Of a stretch of DNA of 64,000 nt, positions 50,365-59,396 are shown one piece after another; position 1 is the stretch's first letter; the number at the start of each line of letters is the position of its first letter. The DNA is from Rhodococcus opacus B4 (GTDB lineage: Bacteria > Actinomycetota > Actinomycetes > Mycobacteriales > Mycobacteriaceae), in the NCBI RefSeq assembly GCF_000010805.1, contig NC_012522.1, forward strand, positions 2,542,001-2,606,000, given 5' to 3'. The position numbers were made by a program, and so were the translations under genes. Under the pieces are notes generated by a model. The model was given only the letters and a program-made list of their open reading frames with translations, had not been told where the DNA came from and did not search any database.

Positions 50365-51519
50365 ATGGTGAGCAGCACGGGGACTATGTCGTACTCGCTG
50401 GACGTCACGTCGCGGTCCGCTGCGCAGATGCGGGAGTGCGCGGAGTTCTTCAGCGAGCCCGAGCTGGCGCACCTGCCCACGGCCCGCCTCGCGGACGCAC
50501 TGGAGTCGCTGGCGGAGACGGGCAGCTACGAGCACACCGTGGAGGAGCTGGAAGTCGGCTCGCAGCTGGCGTGGCGCAATCATGCCCGGTGTGTGGGCCG
50601 CAAGCACTGGCGCACGCTGAAGCTGATCGACGCCCGGCACGTCACCACCGCGGACGGGATCGCGGAGGCGTGCTGGGAGCACCTGCGGGTCGCGACCAAC
50701 GGCGGCGCGCTGCGCTCGGTCATCACGATCGGTCCCCGGCCGCTGGCGGACGGGCGCGAGTACAAGATCGTCAGCCCGCAACTGATCCGGTACGCGGGCT
50801 ACCGCAACGCGGACGGGACGGTGACCGGGGATCCCGCGCAGGTCGGCATCACCGAGGCGGTGACGAAGATGGGGTGGCGCGGCGCGGGAACACGATTCGA
50901 CGTGCTGCCCCTGCTGATCAGCACTCCCGACGAGCCACTGCGCTGGTTCGACGTGCCCCCGGACCTCGTCCTCGAGGTCGACATCGAGCATCCCGACTAC
51001 ACCTGGTTCGCCGATCTCGGCCTCCGCTGGCACGCGGTTCCCGCCGTGTCGAACATGAGCCTGTCGGTGGGTGGGCTCGAGTATCCTCTCGCCCCGTTCA
51101 GCGGGTGGTACGTGAGCACGGAGGTCGGGGCCCGCAACCTCAGCGACACGGACCGGTACGACATGCTGCCCGCCATCGCCGAAAAGCTGGGCCTGGACAC
51201 GTCGTCGGAGCGGACGTTGTGGCGTGACCGCGCGCTGGTCGAACTGAACCGCGCCGTGATCCACAGTTACCGGCAGGCCGGGGTGCACATGGTCGACCAC
51301 CACACCGTCGCGAAACAGTTCATCAGTCACGTCGAACGCGAGGAATCATTGGGCCGCAAGTGCCCCACCGACTGGTCGTGGATCAACCCACCGATGTCGG
51401 CGGCGCTCACACCGACGTTCCACCGGCTCTACGACGCCCCCGACACGACCATCCGCCCCAACTTTCTCCCGGCGCCCGCAGCGGCGTCGGGTTGTCCGAT
51501 CACCGGCGGGAACCTGTAG
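50365..51519 (+). CDS. nos: Bacterial nitric oxide synthase oxygenase
   Basis: This 384-residue protein is a NOS oxygenase domain: the heme-ligand segment AWRNHARCVGR with Cys76, GGALRSVITIGPRP, and the arginine-binding loop FSGWYVSTEVGARNLSD with Trp248 and Glu253, followed by WIVP-like WINPPMSAALTPTFHRLYD. It should oxidise L-arginine to citrulline and NO using heme and a pterin or tetrahydrofolate. No reductase domain is fused, as in other bacterial NOS, so electrons must come from a separate flavodoxin or reductase. GGGAGG precedes the ATG at 50365 by only three bases; a GTG at 50368 is better spaced. Confidence 0.93.
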   Translation: MVSSTGTMSYSLDVTSRSAAQMRECAEFFSEPELAHLPTARLADALESLAETGSYEHTVEELEVGSQLAWRNHARCVGRKHWRTLKLIDARHVTTADGIAEACWEHLRVATNGGALRSVITIGPRPLADGREYKIVSPQLIRYAGYRNADGTVTGDPAQVGITEAVTKMGWRGAGTRFDVLPLLISTPDEPLRWFDVPPDLVLEVDIEHPDYTWFADLGLRWHAVPAVSNMSLSVGGLEYPLAPFSGWYVSTEVGARNLSDTDRYDMLPAIAEKLGLDTSSERTLWRDRALVELNRAVIHSYRQAGVHMVDHHTVAKQFISHVEREESLGRKCPTDWSWINPPMSAALTPTFHRLYDAPDTTIRPNFLPAPAAASGCPITGGNL

Positions 51520-51544
51520 GACGCCGGTCCGGCGCCCCGCCCGG

Positions 51545-51770
51545 TCAGCCGTGGTAGGGCGGAGCAACCCCAACGGGTGCGTGCTCGACCACCTCGGCTC
51601 CGGGACTCGAATTCTGCAGAGCGCAGCCTGGTCCCCCACTCGACGTATGCCATGAAGGCGGAGCGGAATTGTGGGTCGGGCGGCAGGCCCGCGTCGTCGG
51701 CGGCGAGAATCGTGGTCGAGGCGAAGCGGTGCCGCTGTCCGGGGGGTGCTGCCGAGACCACCGGCAGTTG
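51545..51770 (-). pseudogene. Truncated-hemoglobin relic beside nos
   Basis: The reverse strand keeps the C-terminal half of a group II-type truncated globin in two frames: GQRHRFASTTILAADDAGLP, then DPQFRSAFMAYVEWGTRL, then after a one-base insertion near 51624 ALQNSSPGAEVVEHAPV and GVAPPYHG. Intact relatives read EHAPVPRWGWGVAPPY, so about five codons are also deleted. The N-terminal half with the heme helix is not recognisable. It converges with nos. Truncated globins often oxidise NO to nitrate, so a lost NO-handling partner is plausible. Family recognition is from memory and needs a search. Confidence 0.72.
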
Positions 51771-51878
51771 GTACGGCCGCGCCCTGGCCGGCGATCGTCC
51801 CCCCGCGGACTGGCCTGCCCGGACCGCCGCACTGATCTGGCGGGCGGCCGGAGGAACGGTTCCCTCCTGATGCGGCTC

Positions 51879-53291
51879 CTACGCCGCCGACCGTCGGTCG
51901 CCCATGTTCCGCGACATCAGCACCCCCGCGAGGAGGAGAACACCCGCGACGGCGATGAACCATCCCGTGCGATGCAGTCCGTCGTCGCCGATGACGTGAC
52001 CGGCCGTGGTCTGCAGCACGACGGCCGACAGGTTCGCCCCGATGTACTGCACGGTGCGGTACATCCCGATGGCCGTGCCCACTTCCTCGACGGACGTGAC
52101 CGAGCTGATCAGATTCTGGTTGCCGATATTGTTGAATCCGTTGGGGATTCCCAGCACCGCCGCCACCATGAGCAGCACGACGATCGGGGCGGTGCTGCTT
52201 TCCACCGAGGCCAGGAGCACCCCGCCGACCAGCAGCGCGCACGTCCCGACTGTGAGCGTTCGGCGCACGCCGTGCCGCCGGTACGTCCGGGACGCGAGCA
52301 GTGTGGAGCCGATACCGACGACCGCGACAGGGAGCATCGTCAGGCCTGCCTCGGTGGCGCCCATCCCCCGGGAGTACTGCAGCCACTGCGGGATTCCGAA
52401 GAAGACGCAGTAGAAGGCCGTGTAGGTGAGGAGGGTCCGCGCGAGCGTCGCACTGAGCGCGCGGTTCCGGGCAAGTGCCCGAACGTCGATGAACGGTTCG
52501 TCCGCCCGCCGTTCCCACTGGACGAACAGTGCGAGCACGAGCGCCCACACGGGGACCAGCCACCACACCGGGTCGGTGGTGACCGACAGCAGGAACAGCA
52601 TCGTGGACGAGATGAGCGCGAGGAACAGCAGCACGCCCACGACGTCGAGCGCGTGCACCAGTTGCCGCCGGCCGACCGACATGCCGCCGACGAAGCCGAC
52701 GTTCGCGAACTTCGTGACCGCCACGGCGCTGAACGCGACGATCGGGAGGTTGATCCACATGATCGACTGCCAGCCGAACGCACCCACCAGTAGTCCGCCG
52801 AGCGTCGGTCCGAGTGCCACGACAGCCTGGCTGCAGATCGCGAGGGTCGTGATCGCGGTGCGCGGTTGCGCACCGTGCCGTTCCGCGTAGCCGCGAATCA
52901 TCGTCATCGCGTTGGGATACTGGGTGGCGGTTCCGATTCCGACGAGGATGCGGGAGAAGATCAGCCAGCCGACCGTGGGTGCGAGCAGTCCGGCCACGGA
53001 GCCCAGCGCCACGAGGGCGAGGCCCCCGAGGTACACCCTCCGCGCGCCGAGGAGGGCGCCGAGCTTCCCCGCCATCGGCGCGGTGACGGCGGTGGCGATG
53101 TAGAGCGCGGAGATCACCCAGGTGATGCCGGACGACGAGCCGAACTGGGCGGCGATGCCGACGATCGCCACCGCGATCATCGACGAGTTCAGGGGTTGGA
53201 GGATGCTCCCGGTGGCGACGGATCCGCTGACCCGGAACGGTACGGACGGCGACTTCTGCGCGACCTCGGTATCGGCGACGGTCGCGCTCAC
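51879..53291 (-). CDS. MFS drug-efflux-type transporter
   Basis: This 470-residue protein has 14 predicted helices of the EmrB/QacA type: SILQPLNSSMIAVAIVGIAAQFG, WVISALYIATAVTAPMAGKLGALLGARRVYLGGL (residues about 62-95), and GIPQWLQYSRGMGATEAGLTMLPVAVVG. Such proteins export drugs or dyes with the proton gradient. The GTG at 53291 overlaps the MarR stop (GTGA), which favours it over upstream codons. Control by the adjacent MarR regulator is likely, giving an inducible efflux pair. The substrate is unknown. Confidence 0.88.
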   Translation of the reverse strand: MSATVADTEVAQKSPSVPFRVSGSVATGSILQPLNSSMIAVAIVGIAAQFGSSSGITWVISALYIATAVTAPMAGKLGALLGARRVYLGGLALVALGSVAGLLAPTVGWLIFSRILVGIGTATQYPNAMTMIRGYAERHGAQPRTAITTLAICSQAVVALGPTLGGLLVGAFGWQSIMWINLPIVAFSAVAVTKFANVGFVGGMSVGRRQLVHALDVVGVLLFLALISSTMLFLLSVTTDPVWWLVPVWALVLALFVQWERRADEPFIDVRALARNRALSATLARTLLTYTAFYCVFFGIPQWLQYSRGMGATEAGLTMLPVAVVGIGSTLLASRTYRRHGVRRTLTVGTCALLVGGVLLASVESSTAPIVVLLMVAAVLGIPNGFNNIGNQNLISSVTSVEEVGTAIGMYRTVQYIGANLSAVVLQTTAGHVIGDDGLHRTGWFIAVAGVLLLAGVLMSRNMGDRRSAA

Positions 53292-53743
53292 GAGTTCATC
53301 AGTGACTCCCGCTGCGGCGCCGACTCGGGGGTGGCGGCGAGTCGGCGGAGTAGCCGTCCGGCGATGAAGAGGAGGTCGCGTTCGGCGTCGGTGCACTCGG
53401 TGGCGAGTGCCGCCGCGAGCCATTCGCTCCGCCGCGACCGGTCGGCGGTGAGGGTCTGCAGCCCCGGCGCGGTGATCGCGACGATGCTCGCCCGTGCGTC
53501 CTGGGGGTCCACCGTGCGGGAGACCATGCCGGCGTCCTCGAGGATCGAGACGGTCCGCGCGATGGACTGCGGCGCCACCTGCTCGAGATCGGCGAGGGCG
53601 CGGGCGCTCATCGGACCTTCCCTGTCGAGATGCGCGAGGGCCTGCAGCTGCGAGGGCGTGAGCAGGTGCCCGGACCGCTGGGCCCGGATACGCCGGGTGA
53701 ACATGACGACGTCCTCACGGAGCCGCTCGACCTTCTCGTCCAT
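53288..53743 (-). CDS. MarR-family regulator
   Basis: This 151-residue winged-helix protein has the MarR pattern LTPSQLQALAHLDREGPMSARALADLEQVAPQSIARTVSILEDAGMVSRTVDPQDARASIVAITAPG spread over residues 29-95, with the conserved Asp-Arg wing (DPQDAR). AGAGGTG lies before the ATG at 53743; a longer frame starting at 53809 is not supported. Its promoter region (53744-53997) is unusually AT-rich for this genome. It should repress the cotranscribed efflux gene and itself until a phenolic or drug-like ligand binds. Confidence 0.87.
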   Translation of the reverse strand: MDEKVERLREDVVMFTRRIRAQRSGHLLTPSQLQALAHLDREGPMSARALADLEQVAPQSIARTVSILEDAGMVSRTVDPQDARASIVAITAPGLQTLTADRSRRSEWLAAALATECTDAERDLLFIAGRLLRRLAATPESAPQRESLMNS

Positions 53744-53997
53744 GTCTTCACCTCTCGATCGCCCGTCAAATTCATTAGCCAGTCTAGCTGTTTTATTTTC
53801 GATAATCAATCACGTATTTCCGGGCTGAATCCCTGATTCAATCCTTAAACTTCACCAGCAAGACTGTCTAATATGGCGACGGTGATCGGATTCCCGCAGG
53901 TCGGGCGGGGCGCGCGGGCGTCTCACAGGAAACTCCGAGCCGATCGCTGGCAGTATGAGGAACGGCGAACGCTGATCGAGATCGAAAGAAGGTGGTC

Positions 53998-55188
53998 GTG
54001 ACTCTCCGCACACGAACAGCCGGCATCGTTGCGGTGGTGGCCATGACGTTCCTGGCCACGGCATGCACCATCGGAGACACCGGCACCTCGGAACCCCCGA
54101 CCACCACCCAGGCCGCGCCCGCCTCGATCGCCGTTCCCGCGGCCGACGGTGCGCCGATCAACCCGACCACCCCGATCGTGGTCTCCGCCACCGGCGGCCG
54201 GCTCACCACCGTCACCGTCACGAATCCCGCGGGCGCCGGCACACCGGTCGCCGGCGCCCTCGCCCCCGACGGCACGAGTTGGACGAGCAGCGCACCCCTC
54301 GGCTACGAGTCCACGTACACGGTCGTCGCAGACGCGGTGAACCCGGACGGCGCCCCCGTCGAGCAGACGTTCACGGTGACGACGATGACTCCGGGCTCGA
54401 CGGCCTACGCCAACGTCGTGCCGGCACCCGAGGTCGTCGCCGACACGGGCATCGGCGTCGGCCAGCCCATGGTGTTCCAGTTCACCTCGCCGGTCGTGAA
54501 CAAGGCCGAGGTACAGCAGCGACTGCACGTGACCACGACGCCGCCGCAGCCCGGGGCCTGGTACTGGACCGACGACCAGAACGCGCACTATCGCGCCGCG
54601 AACTATTGGGCGCCGGGAACCAAGATCCACATCGAGGCGGACGTGTACGGCGTCGACCTGGGCGACGGCGTCTTCGGCGCCGAGAACAATTCCGCCGACT
54701 ACACCGTGCACGACTCGTGGGTCGCCAAGGCGGACGGGGCCGGCGAGGTGCTCACCGTATTCCACAACGGTGTTCAGGAAAACTCGATGCCGATGAGTCT
54801 CGGATCCCCCGACCATCCCTCCCACGAGGGCCCGCACGTGGTCTCCGACAAACAGCAGAGCATCATCATGGACTCCTGCACGTACGGTGTCTGCGCCGGC
54901 GACCCCGACTACTACCGCGAGAAGGTCGACCTGAACCTCCGCATCTCCAACGACGGCGAGTTCGTCCACTCGGCGCCGTGGTCGGTGGGCGATCAGGGCA
55001 ACAGCAACGTCTCCCACGGCTGCGTGAACCTGGCTCCGGCCAACGCCCAGTGGATGTTCGACCACTTCGGTATCGGCGACGTCGTCGAGATCACCAATTC
55101 GGGCGGACCGATCCTGCCCGTGTGGGACACATACGGGGACTGGGAGGTCCCGTGGGCCGAGTGGCAGGCAGGTAACGCAACGGGATAG
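53998..55188 (+). CDS. L,D-transpeptidase lipoprotein (Ig-like + YkuD)
   Basis: This 396-residue exported protein has a signal peptide with lipobox LATAC (Cys23), a Thr/Pro-rich spacer, one or two Ig-like domains (about 40-230), and a YkuD catalytic domain with SHGCVNL (His340, Cys342). Mycobacterial LDTs make 3-3 crosslinks in peptidoglycan. GTG at 53998 is chosen since AAGG is well spaced from it; an earlier GTG at 53992 is possible. The C-terminal extension WDTYGDWEVPWAEW is typical of mycolata enzymes. It is followed nine bases later by a flavoprotein gene. Confidence 0.92.
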   Translation: MTLRTRTAGIVAVVAMTFLATACTIGDTGTSEPPTTTQAAPASIAVPAADGAPINPTTPIVVSATGGRLTTVTVTNPAGAGTPVAGALAPDGTSWTSSAPLGYESTYTVVADAVNPDGAPVEQTFTVTTMTPGSTAYANVVPAPEVVADTGIGVGQPMVFQFTSPVVNKAEVQQRLHVTTTPPQPGAWYWTDDQNAHYRAANYWAPGTKIHIEADVYGVDLGDGVFGAENNSADYTVHDSWVAKADGAGEVLTVFHNGVQENSMPMSLGSPDHPSHEGPHVVSDKQQSIIMDSCTYGVCAGDPDYYREKVDLNLRISNDGEFVHSAPWSVGDQGNSNVSHGCVNLAPANAQWMFDHFGIGDVVEITNSGGPILPVWDTYGDWEVPWAEWQAGNATG

Positions 55189-55197
55189 GAGGCGCTC

Positions 55198-56607
55198 GTG
55201 AGTTCACCATCCGCGGAATGTGTCGCGCAGCTGAAGGCGGTGCTCCCGCACCGGGTTCACCTGCCGGACACCGACGACTACCGCACGGCACTGGGCAGGG
55301 TGTTCTTTCCCGACGCCGCGAGACGCCGTCCGTCCTGCGTCGTCGAACCGGAGTCCGTGGAGGACGTCTCCACCGTCATGCGGGTTGTGCACCGAACGGG
55401 CGGCACCGTCACCGTCCGCGGCGGCGGGCTGAGTTCCAACTGTGTCGCCGACGACGCCGTCATGCTCGACCTGTCCGCCCGGATGAACACGGCGCGACCC
55501 GAGGACGATCGAGTGGTCGTCGCCGGCGGCGCCACCGTGGGAACCATGCTGGACGCCCTCGCCCCCACCGGCCGGGTGGTCCCGGTCGGGATCGTCGGAC
55601 ATGCAGGCTTCGGACTCGTCACCCGCGGCGGCGTCGGATACCTCACGCGCAGTCTCGGGCTGACCCTCGATCAACTGCTGGAGGTCGAACTCGTGCTGCC
55701 CTCGGGCGAAGTGGTCCACCTGTCCGATGCCAGCACGGGCGACGAGGCCGATCTGTGGTGGGCGGTCCGGGGTTGCGCACCGTGCTTCGGCGTGGTCACG
55801 TCGGCGGTGCTGCGCACGCATCCGCAGGGTCCGGTGTGGGTCGATCGCATGGTGCTCGGACTCGAAGCGCTGGCCACCTATTTCCGTGTCGCACCGGCGC
55901 TTCCGCGGAGCACGACGATGGGCGCGGTGCTCGGCTACAGCGCACTGTCCGCCGACGAGCCCGTCCTGTTCGTGTACACCGCATGTGCGAGCGGGGACGC
56001 GTCCGACATCGACCGCGCCCGGGCTGCCGCCACGTCGGTCGCCGCCGTGTCGGGCAGCGTGCTGTACCGGTCCGAGACCTCCGGCGACTACTTCTCCGGG
56101 CTACCCGAATTCGCGCCACCCGGATCCGACGGCGAAGAACCGGACCCGATCCGGCTGCCCGAACCGGGCGAACGCCGGGGGTCGTTCTTCGGAAAGGCCG
56201 TCTTCACCGGGCCGACCCTCGATTCCCAACTCGCGGAAGCCCTCGCCACGCAGATCCGCGGGGCGCCGACGCGGGAATGCCGAATCGACTTCCAGCACAC
56301 CGGTGGTGCGCTCGCCGACGTGGCCGACACGGACACCGCGTTCTGGGGCCGGGGCGGCGAATGGAACATCCCGCTCAACGCGATATGGTCCGACCCCTAC
56401 GACGGCGCCGCCTGCCTGTCGTGGGCGGGTGGCACCCTCGATGCGCTCGCACCCCACACCACCGGCGTCTACAGCGTCGAGGTCCGGCCCGGATTCCCCG
56501 AGACGGCCACCGAGATCGACGCGGCCTACGGCGGAAACCTCCGGCGACTGCGAGAACTACGGCAGCGGCACGACCCGATGGGCGTGCTGACGCACTACCC
56601 GCTGTAA
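55198..56607 (+). CDS. FAD-binding oxidase (BBE-like) without covalent-flavin His
   Basis: This 469-residue protein has the PCMH FAD domain (PSCVVEPESVEDVSTVMRVVHRTGGTVTVRGGGLSSN, then GLVTRGGVGYLTRSLGLTLDQLLEVELVLPSGEVV) and a C-terminal BBE-type end (RRLRELRQRHDPMGVLTHYPL). The motif that normally holds the flavin-linking His (RGGGH) is RGGGL at residues 74-78. The second linking site, normally Gly/Cys-rich GGGNFG, reads RGCAPCFGVVTS. So FAD may be bound without covalent links. GGAGG precedes the GTG start. The substrate is not known. Confidence 0.85.
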   Translation: MSSPSAECVAQLKAVLPHRVHLPDTDDYRTALGRVFFPDAARRRPSCVVEPESVEDVSTVMRVVHRTGGTVTVRGGGLSSNCVADDAVMLDLSARMNTARPEDDRVVVAGGATVGTMLDALAPTGRVVPVGIVGHAGFGLVTRGGVGYLTRSLGLTLDQLLEVELVLPSGEVVHLSDASTGDEADLWWAVRGCAPCFGVVTSAVLRTHPQGPVWVDRMVLGLEALATYFRVAPALPRSTTMGAVLGYSALSADEPVLFVYTACASGDASDIDRARAAATSVAAVSGSVLYRSETSGDYFSGLPEFAPPGSDGEEPDPIRLPEPGERRGSFFGKAVFTGPTLDSQLAEALATQIRGAPTRECRIDFQHTGGALADVADTDTAFWGRGGEWNIPLNAIWSDPYDGAACLSWAGGTLDALAPHTTGVYSVEVRPGFPETATEIDAAYGGNLRRLRELRQRHDPMGVLTHYPL

Positions 56608-56652
56608 TAGGCGCTCACACCGCTCACTGCGGCGCACATCACTTGCCAACTT

Positions 56653-56669
56653 TGTGATCACAGATTACA
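56653..56669. promoter_or_regulatory. GntR-type operator TGTGATC-ACA-GATTACA (site A)
   Basis: A 17-base inverted repeat with seven-base arms and a three-base centre, about 230 bases before the YddG-like gene. The same element occurs at 59613, 60584 and, with weaker or half forms, at 60499 and 63118. Confidence 0.7.
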
Positions 56670-56840
56670 TTCTCGTAAGAATCGCGTAACAGTCGGGTTC
56701 CCTCGCCGACGTGCGCCGATTCGTGATGCCCACGACAACTCGATCCAAGGACCTCTCAGGTGTGCCGCGGGACGAACTCCCACCTCGCCTGCACGTCACG
56801 CAGCCGCGGTTGGCCCGTCCGACGAAGCAGTCGGGATCTG

Positions 56841-56857
56841 CCGACCACGGTGGTCGG
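56841..56857. other. Short hairpin in the yddG-like leader
   Basis: CCGACCAC and GTGGTCGG arms flank a single G, giving a potential six-base stem with a five-base loop in the region between the operator and the start codon. It could be a leader hairpin that slows transcription or a chance repeat; no antiterminator partner was found. Confidence 0.3.
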
Positions 56858-56896
56858 GTTCGTAAATCCCTGAGCTCAGCACGAAGGAGGATCATC

Positions 56897-57970
56897 TTGG
56901 CAAGAGTGGCGATGACTGGCCGGAACGCAACCTTGGCCGGCCTGGCAGCGATTGTGTTGTGGAGCACCATGGTCGGCATGATCCGACTGGTCACCGAAAG
57001 TCTCGGTGCAATCGGCGGCGCGGCCATGATCTATACGTGCTGCTCCGTGTTGTTGTTCCTTACGGTCGGATGGCCCAAGCTTCGCGAGTTCAACCGCGTC
57101 TATCTGCTGACCGGCGCGCTGATGTTCGCCGGATACGAAGTGTGCTTCGCCCTCGCGATCGGACTGGCAACCGACGCGCGCCAGGCGATCGAGGTCGGCA
57201 TCGTGAACTACCTGTGGCCGTGCCTGACCGTCCTGTTCGCCATCCTGTTCACCGGCCAGAGATCCTCGATCCTGTTCATCCCCGGCATCGGATTGTCGAT
57301 TGCCGGGATCGCGCTGGTCCTCGGCGGTGACGCCGGACTCGACCTGCCCGGGACCATCGAGAACATTCGCACGAACCCCCTGAGTTATGCCCTCGCACTC
57401 CTGGGTGCCGCGATTTGGTCCGCATACTGCACCGTGACAAAGCTGTTTGCCAAGGGGAACAACGGGATTACTCCGTTCTTCATGCTCACCGCGGCGTCGT
57501 TCTGGGTCTTGTACCTGACCGGTGACACCGAACCCATCCATCTGACGTTGACCGGGGTGGTAGCCACACTGGTAGCGGCGTGTGCAATCGGCTTCGGCTA
57601 TGCCCTGTGGAACGTGGGCATTCTTCACGGAAACATGACCCTGCTCGCCGCCGCTTCCTATTTCACCCCGGTACTGTCCGCTGCGTTCTCCTCGCTGATG
57701 TTGGCTACCGCGCTCGGAGTCACCTTCTGGGTCGGCACCGCCATCGTGTGCGTGGGCGCAACGGTGTGCTGGGTCGCAACGCGCGAACCGAAGAAGGCCG
57801 CCGAAATACGCCCGTCCGCAGCGGCGGCGCCCGACAGCACCGTCACGGGCGAACGACCGCACGATCGTGTGTCGGTGCGCGCCGGCGGCAGACGGCACTC
57901 GTCGCGCGGCCCGAGCGCGCTGGCAATTCGCCGGCGCAAGCACGAGGCCGGCGCGGTCGAGACCCGCTGA
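56897..57970 (+). CDS. EamA-family exporter, YddG-like
   Basis: This 357-residue protein has ten hydrophobic helices of the EamA/DMT type, with the YddG-like pattern TLAGLAAIVLWSTMVGMIRLVTESLG, GYEVCFALAIGLATDARQAIEVGIVNYLWP, IWSAYCTVTKLFA and a positively charged C-terminal tail of about 60 residues. YddG exports aromatic amino acids and other small compounds. The TTG start at 56897 is chosen because AGGAGG is exactly six bases upstream; no ATG is as well placed. The GntR-type operator upstream suggests it belongs to the same regulon as the aldehyde dehydrogenase. Confidence 0.85.
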   Translation: MARVAMTGRNATLAGLAAIVLWSTMVGMIRLVTESLGAIGGAAMIYTCCSVLLFLTVGWPKLREFNRVYLLTGALMFAGYEVCFALAIGLATDARQAIEVGIVNYLWPCLTVLFAILFTGQRSSILFIPGIGLSIAGIALVLGGDAGLDLPGTIENIRTNPLSYALALLGAAIWSAYCTVTKLFAKGNNGITPFFMLTAASFWVLYLTGDTEPIHLTLTGVVATLVAACAIGFGYALWNVGILHGNMTLLAAASYFTPVLSAAFSSLMLATALGVTFWVGTAIVCVGATVCWVATREPKKAAEIRPSAAAAPDSTVTGERPHDRVSVRAGGRRHSSRGPSALAIRRRKHEAGAVETR

Positions 57971-57982
57971 CAGCGCACGAGA

Positions 57983-58011
57983 ACCGTGTCCTTCGGAGTG
58001 AAGGACACGGT
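57983..58011. terminator. Bidirectional terminator
   Basis: Perfect 12-base arms ACCGTGTCCTTC and GAAGGACACGGT around a five-base loop lie between the converging YddG-like and MFS genes. Confidence 0.85.
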
Positions 58012-58034
58012 GCTCGGTCGGTGCCTGGATTCTG

Positions 58035-59396
58035 TTACACGGAGATCGCCTCCGCGGGGGCGGGCGACTTGGCGGCCTGGCCGAGGCCCGCGCTCTCGGA
58101 GAGGGACAGCCCCCGGGTCTCGGGTGCCCACATCTGGGAGATGACGGCACCGAAGAGGGTGATACCTGCAGCGATCAGCATGGTGACGCCGATACCGAGG
58201 CTACTGAGGGACAGCGGCACCAGGAACGTGCCGATCGCAGCGCCGATGCGGCTGAGCGAGGACGCCAATCCGACTGCGGAGCCCCGGACTTCGGTGGGGA
58301 ACAGCTCGTTCGGGTACACCCACTGCAGGATCTGGGAGCCGCCGATGAGGACCGCGTAGGCGGCGAAGAGAACCATGATGATCGCGCTCGGCGCTCCGGG
58401 GAAGATTCCGAGCAACAGCAGGGCGAGACCCGACCACACGAAGCTGTGGATCAGCAGCGGGCGCCGGCCCATCCGGTTGACCAGGAACAGGGCGACGACA
58501 CAGCCGACCATGAACAAGATGGTGATGACGGCGGATCCGATGTGTGCGGCGTCGCCTTCGAGTTTGAGAGCACCGAGGATGGCCGGGGCGAAGGCATAGA
58601 CGGCGAACAGCGGAATCACCGAGCAGGTCCAGAAGAGGGTGATGAAGGCCATCCGCTTGCCGTAGCCGGAGCGGAGGAGCTCCTTGACGCCGACATTGCT
58701 CTCTTCTTCCTCGGGAAGGTCGGCGACGGTGACACCGGGACCGTAGACCTTCAGCAGCACCTCGTTGGCCTTGTCGATCTTTCCCTTGCTGACCAGCCAC
58801 CGGGGCGACTCCGGTGTGCCGACCCGGGCCACGACGATCAACACTGCAGGGAATGCGGCACTGGCCAGCATCCAACGCCACGCGTCGTCTCCGGCGGTTC
58901 GTGCCAGGACCTCGCCGACGACGTACGCTGCCGCGGCGCCGACGAACCACATGGTGACGAAGGCACCCAGCAACGGACCACGGTATTTGCGCGGCGCAAA
59001 CTCCGTCATCAGTGACGTGGCGATCGGGTAGTCCGCACCCACGGCCATGCCCAGGAGCAGCCTCAGGACGATCAACCAGACGACGCCTTCTACGAAGAAC
59101 TGCGCCACCGAGCAGGCGATGATCGCCACCAGATCGAGGGTGAACAGGACCTCCCGGCCGAAGCGGTCGGTCAGCCAACCGCCGGCGAAGGCACCGAGCA
59201 GGATGCCGATCAGCGTGGACGCGGCGATCAGGCCTTGTTCGGCCGACGACAGGTTCCACTGGCCCGAGATCTGCACCATCGCGACACCGATGATCGAGAG
59301 GGCGTAACCGTCGAGGAACGGCCCTCCCGAGGAGAACACCGCTAACTTCTTATGAAAGGTGGACAGTGGCGCGTCGTCCAACGGATTGGTCGTCAT
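58035..59396 (-). CDS. MFS transporter (sugar-porter/metabolite symporter type)
   Basis: This 453-residue protein has 12 membrane helices and sugar-porter-like features: GGWLTDRFGREVLFTLDLVA, RLLLGMAVGADYPIATSLMTEF, TPESPRWLVSKGKIDKANEVL and VNRMGRRPLLIHS. AGGAG lies seven bases before the ATG. The long 5' region (about 415 bases up to the GntR gene) holds one good copy of the GntR-type operator. It likely imports the compound that the neighbouring aldehyde dehydrogenase pathway handles; the substrate is not known. The converging exporter suggests the locus moves a metabolite both ways. Confidence 0.88.
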   Translation of the reverse strand: MTTNPLDDAPLSTFHKKLAVFSSGGPFLDGYALSIIGVAMVQISGQWNLSSAEQGLIAASTLIGILLGAFAGGWLTDRFGREVLFTLDLVAIIACSVAQFFVEGVVWLIVLRLLLGMAVGADYPIATSLMTEFAPRKYRGPLLGAFVTMWFVGAAAAYVVGEVLARTAGDDAWRWMLASAAFPAVLIVVARVGTPESPRWLVSKGKIDKANEVLLKVYGPGVTVADLPEEEESNVGVKELLRSGYGKRMAFITLFWTCSVIPLFAVYAFAPAILGALKLEGDAAHIGSAVITILFMVGCVVALFLVNRMGRRPLLIHSFVWSGLALLLLGIFPGAPSAIIMVLFAAYAVLIGGSQILQWVYPNELFPTEVRGSAVGLASSLSRIGAAIGTFLVPLSLSSLGIGVTMLIAAGITLFGAVISQMWAPETRGLSLSESAGLGQAAKSPAPAEAISV

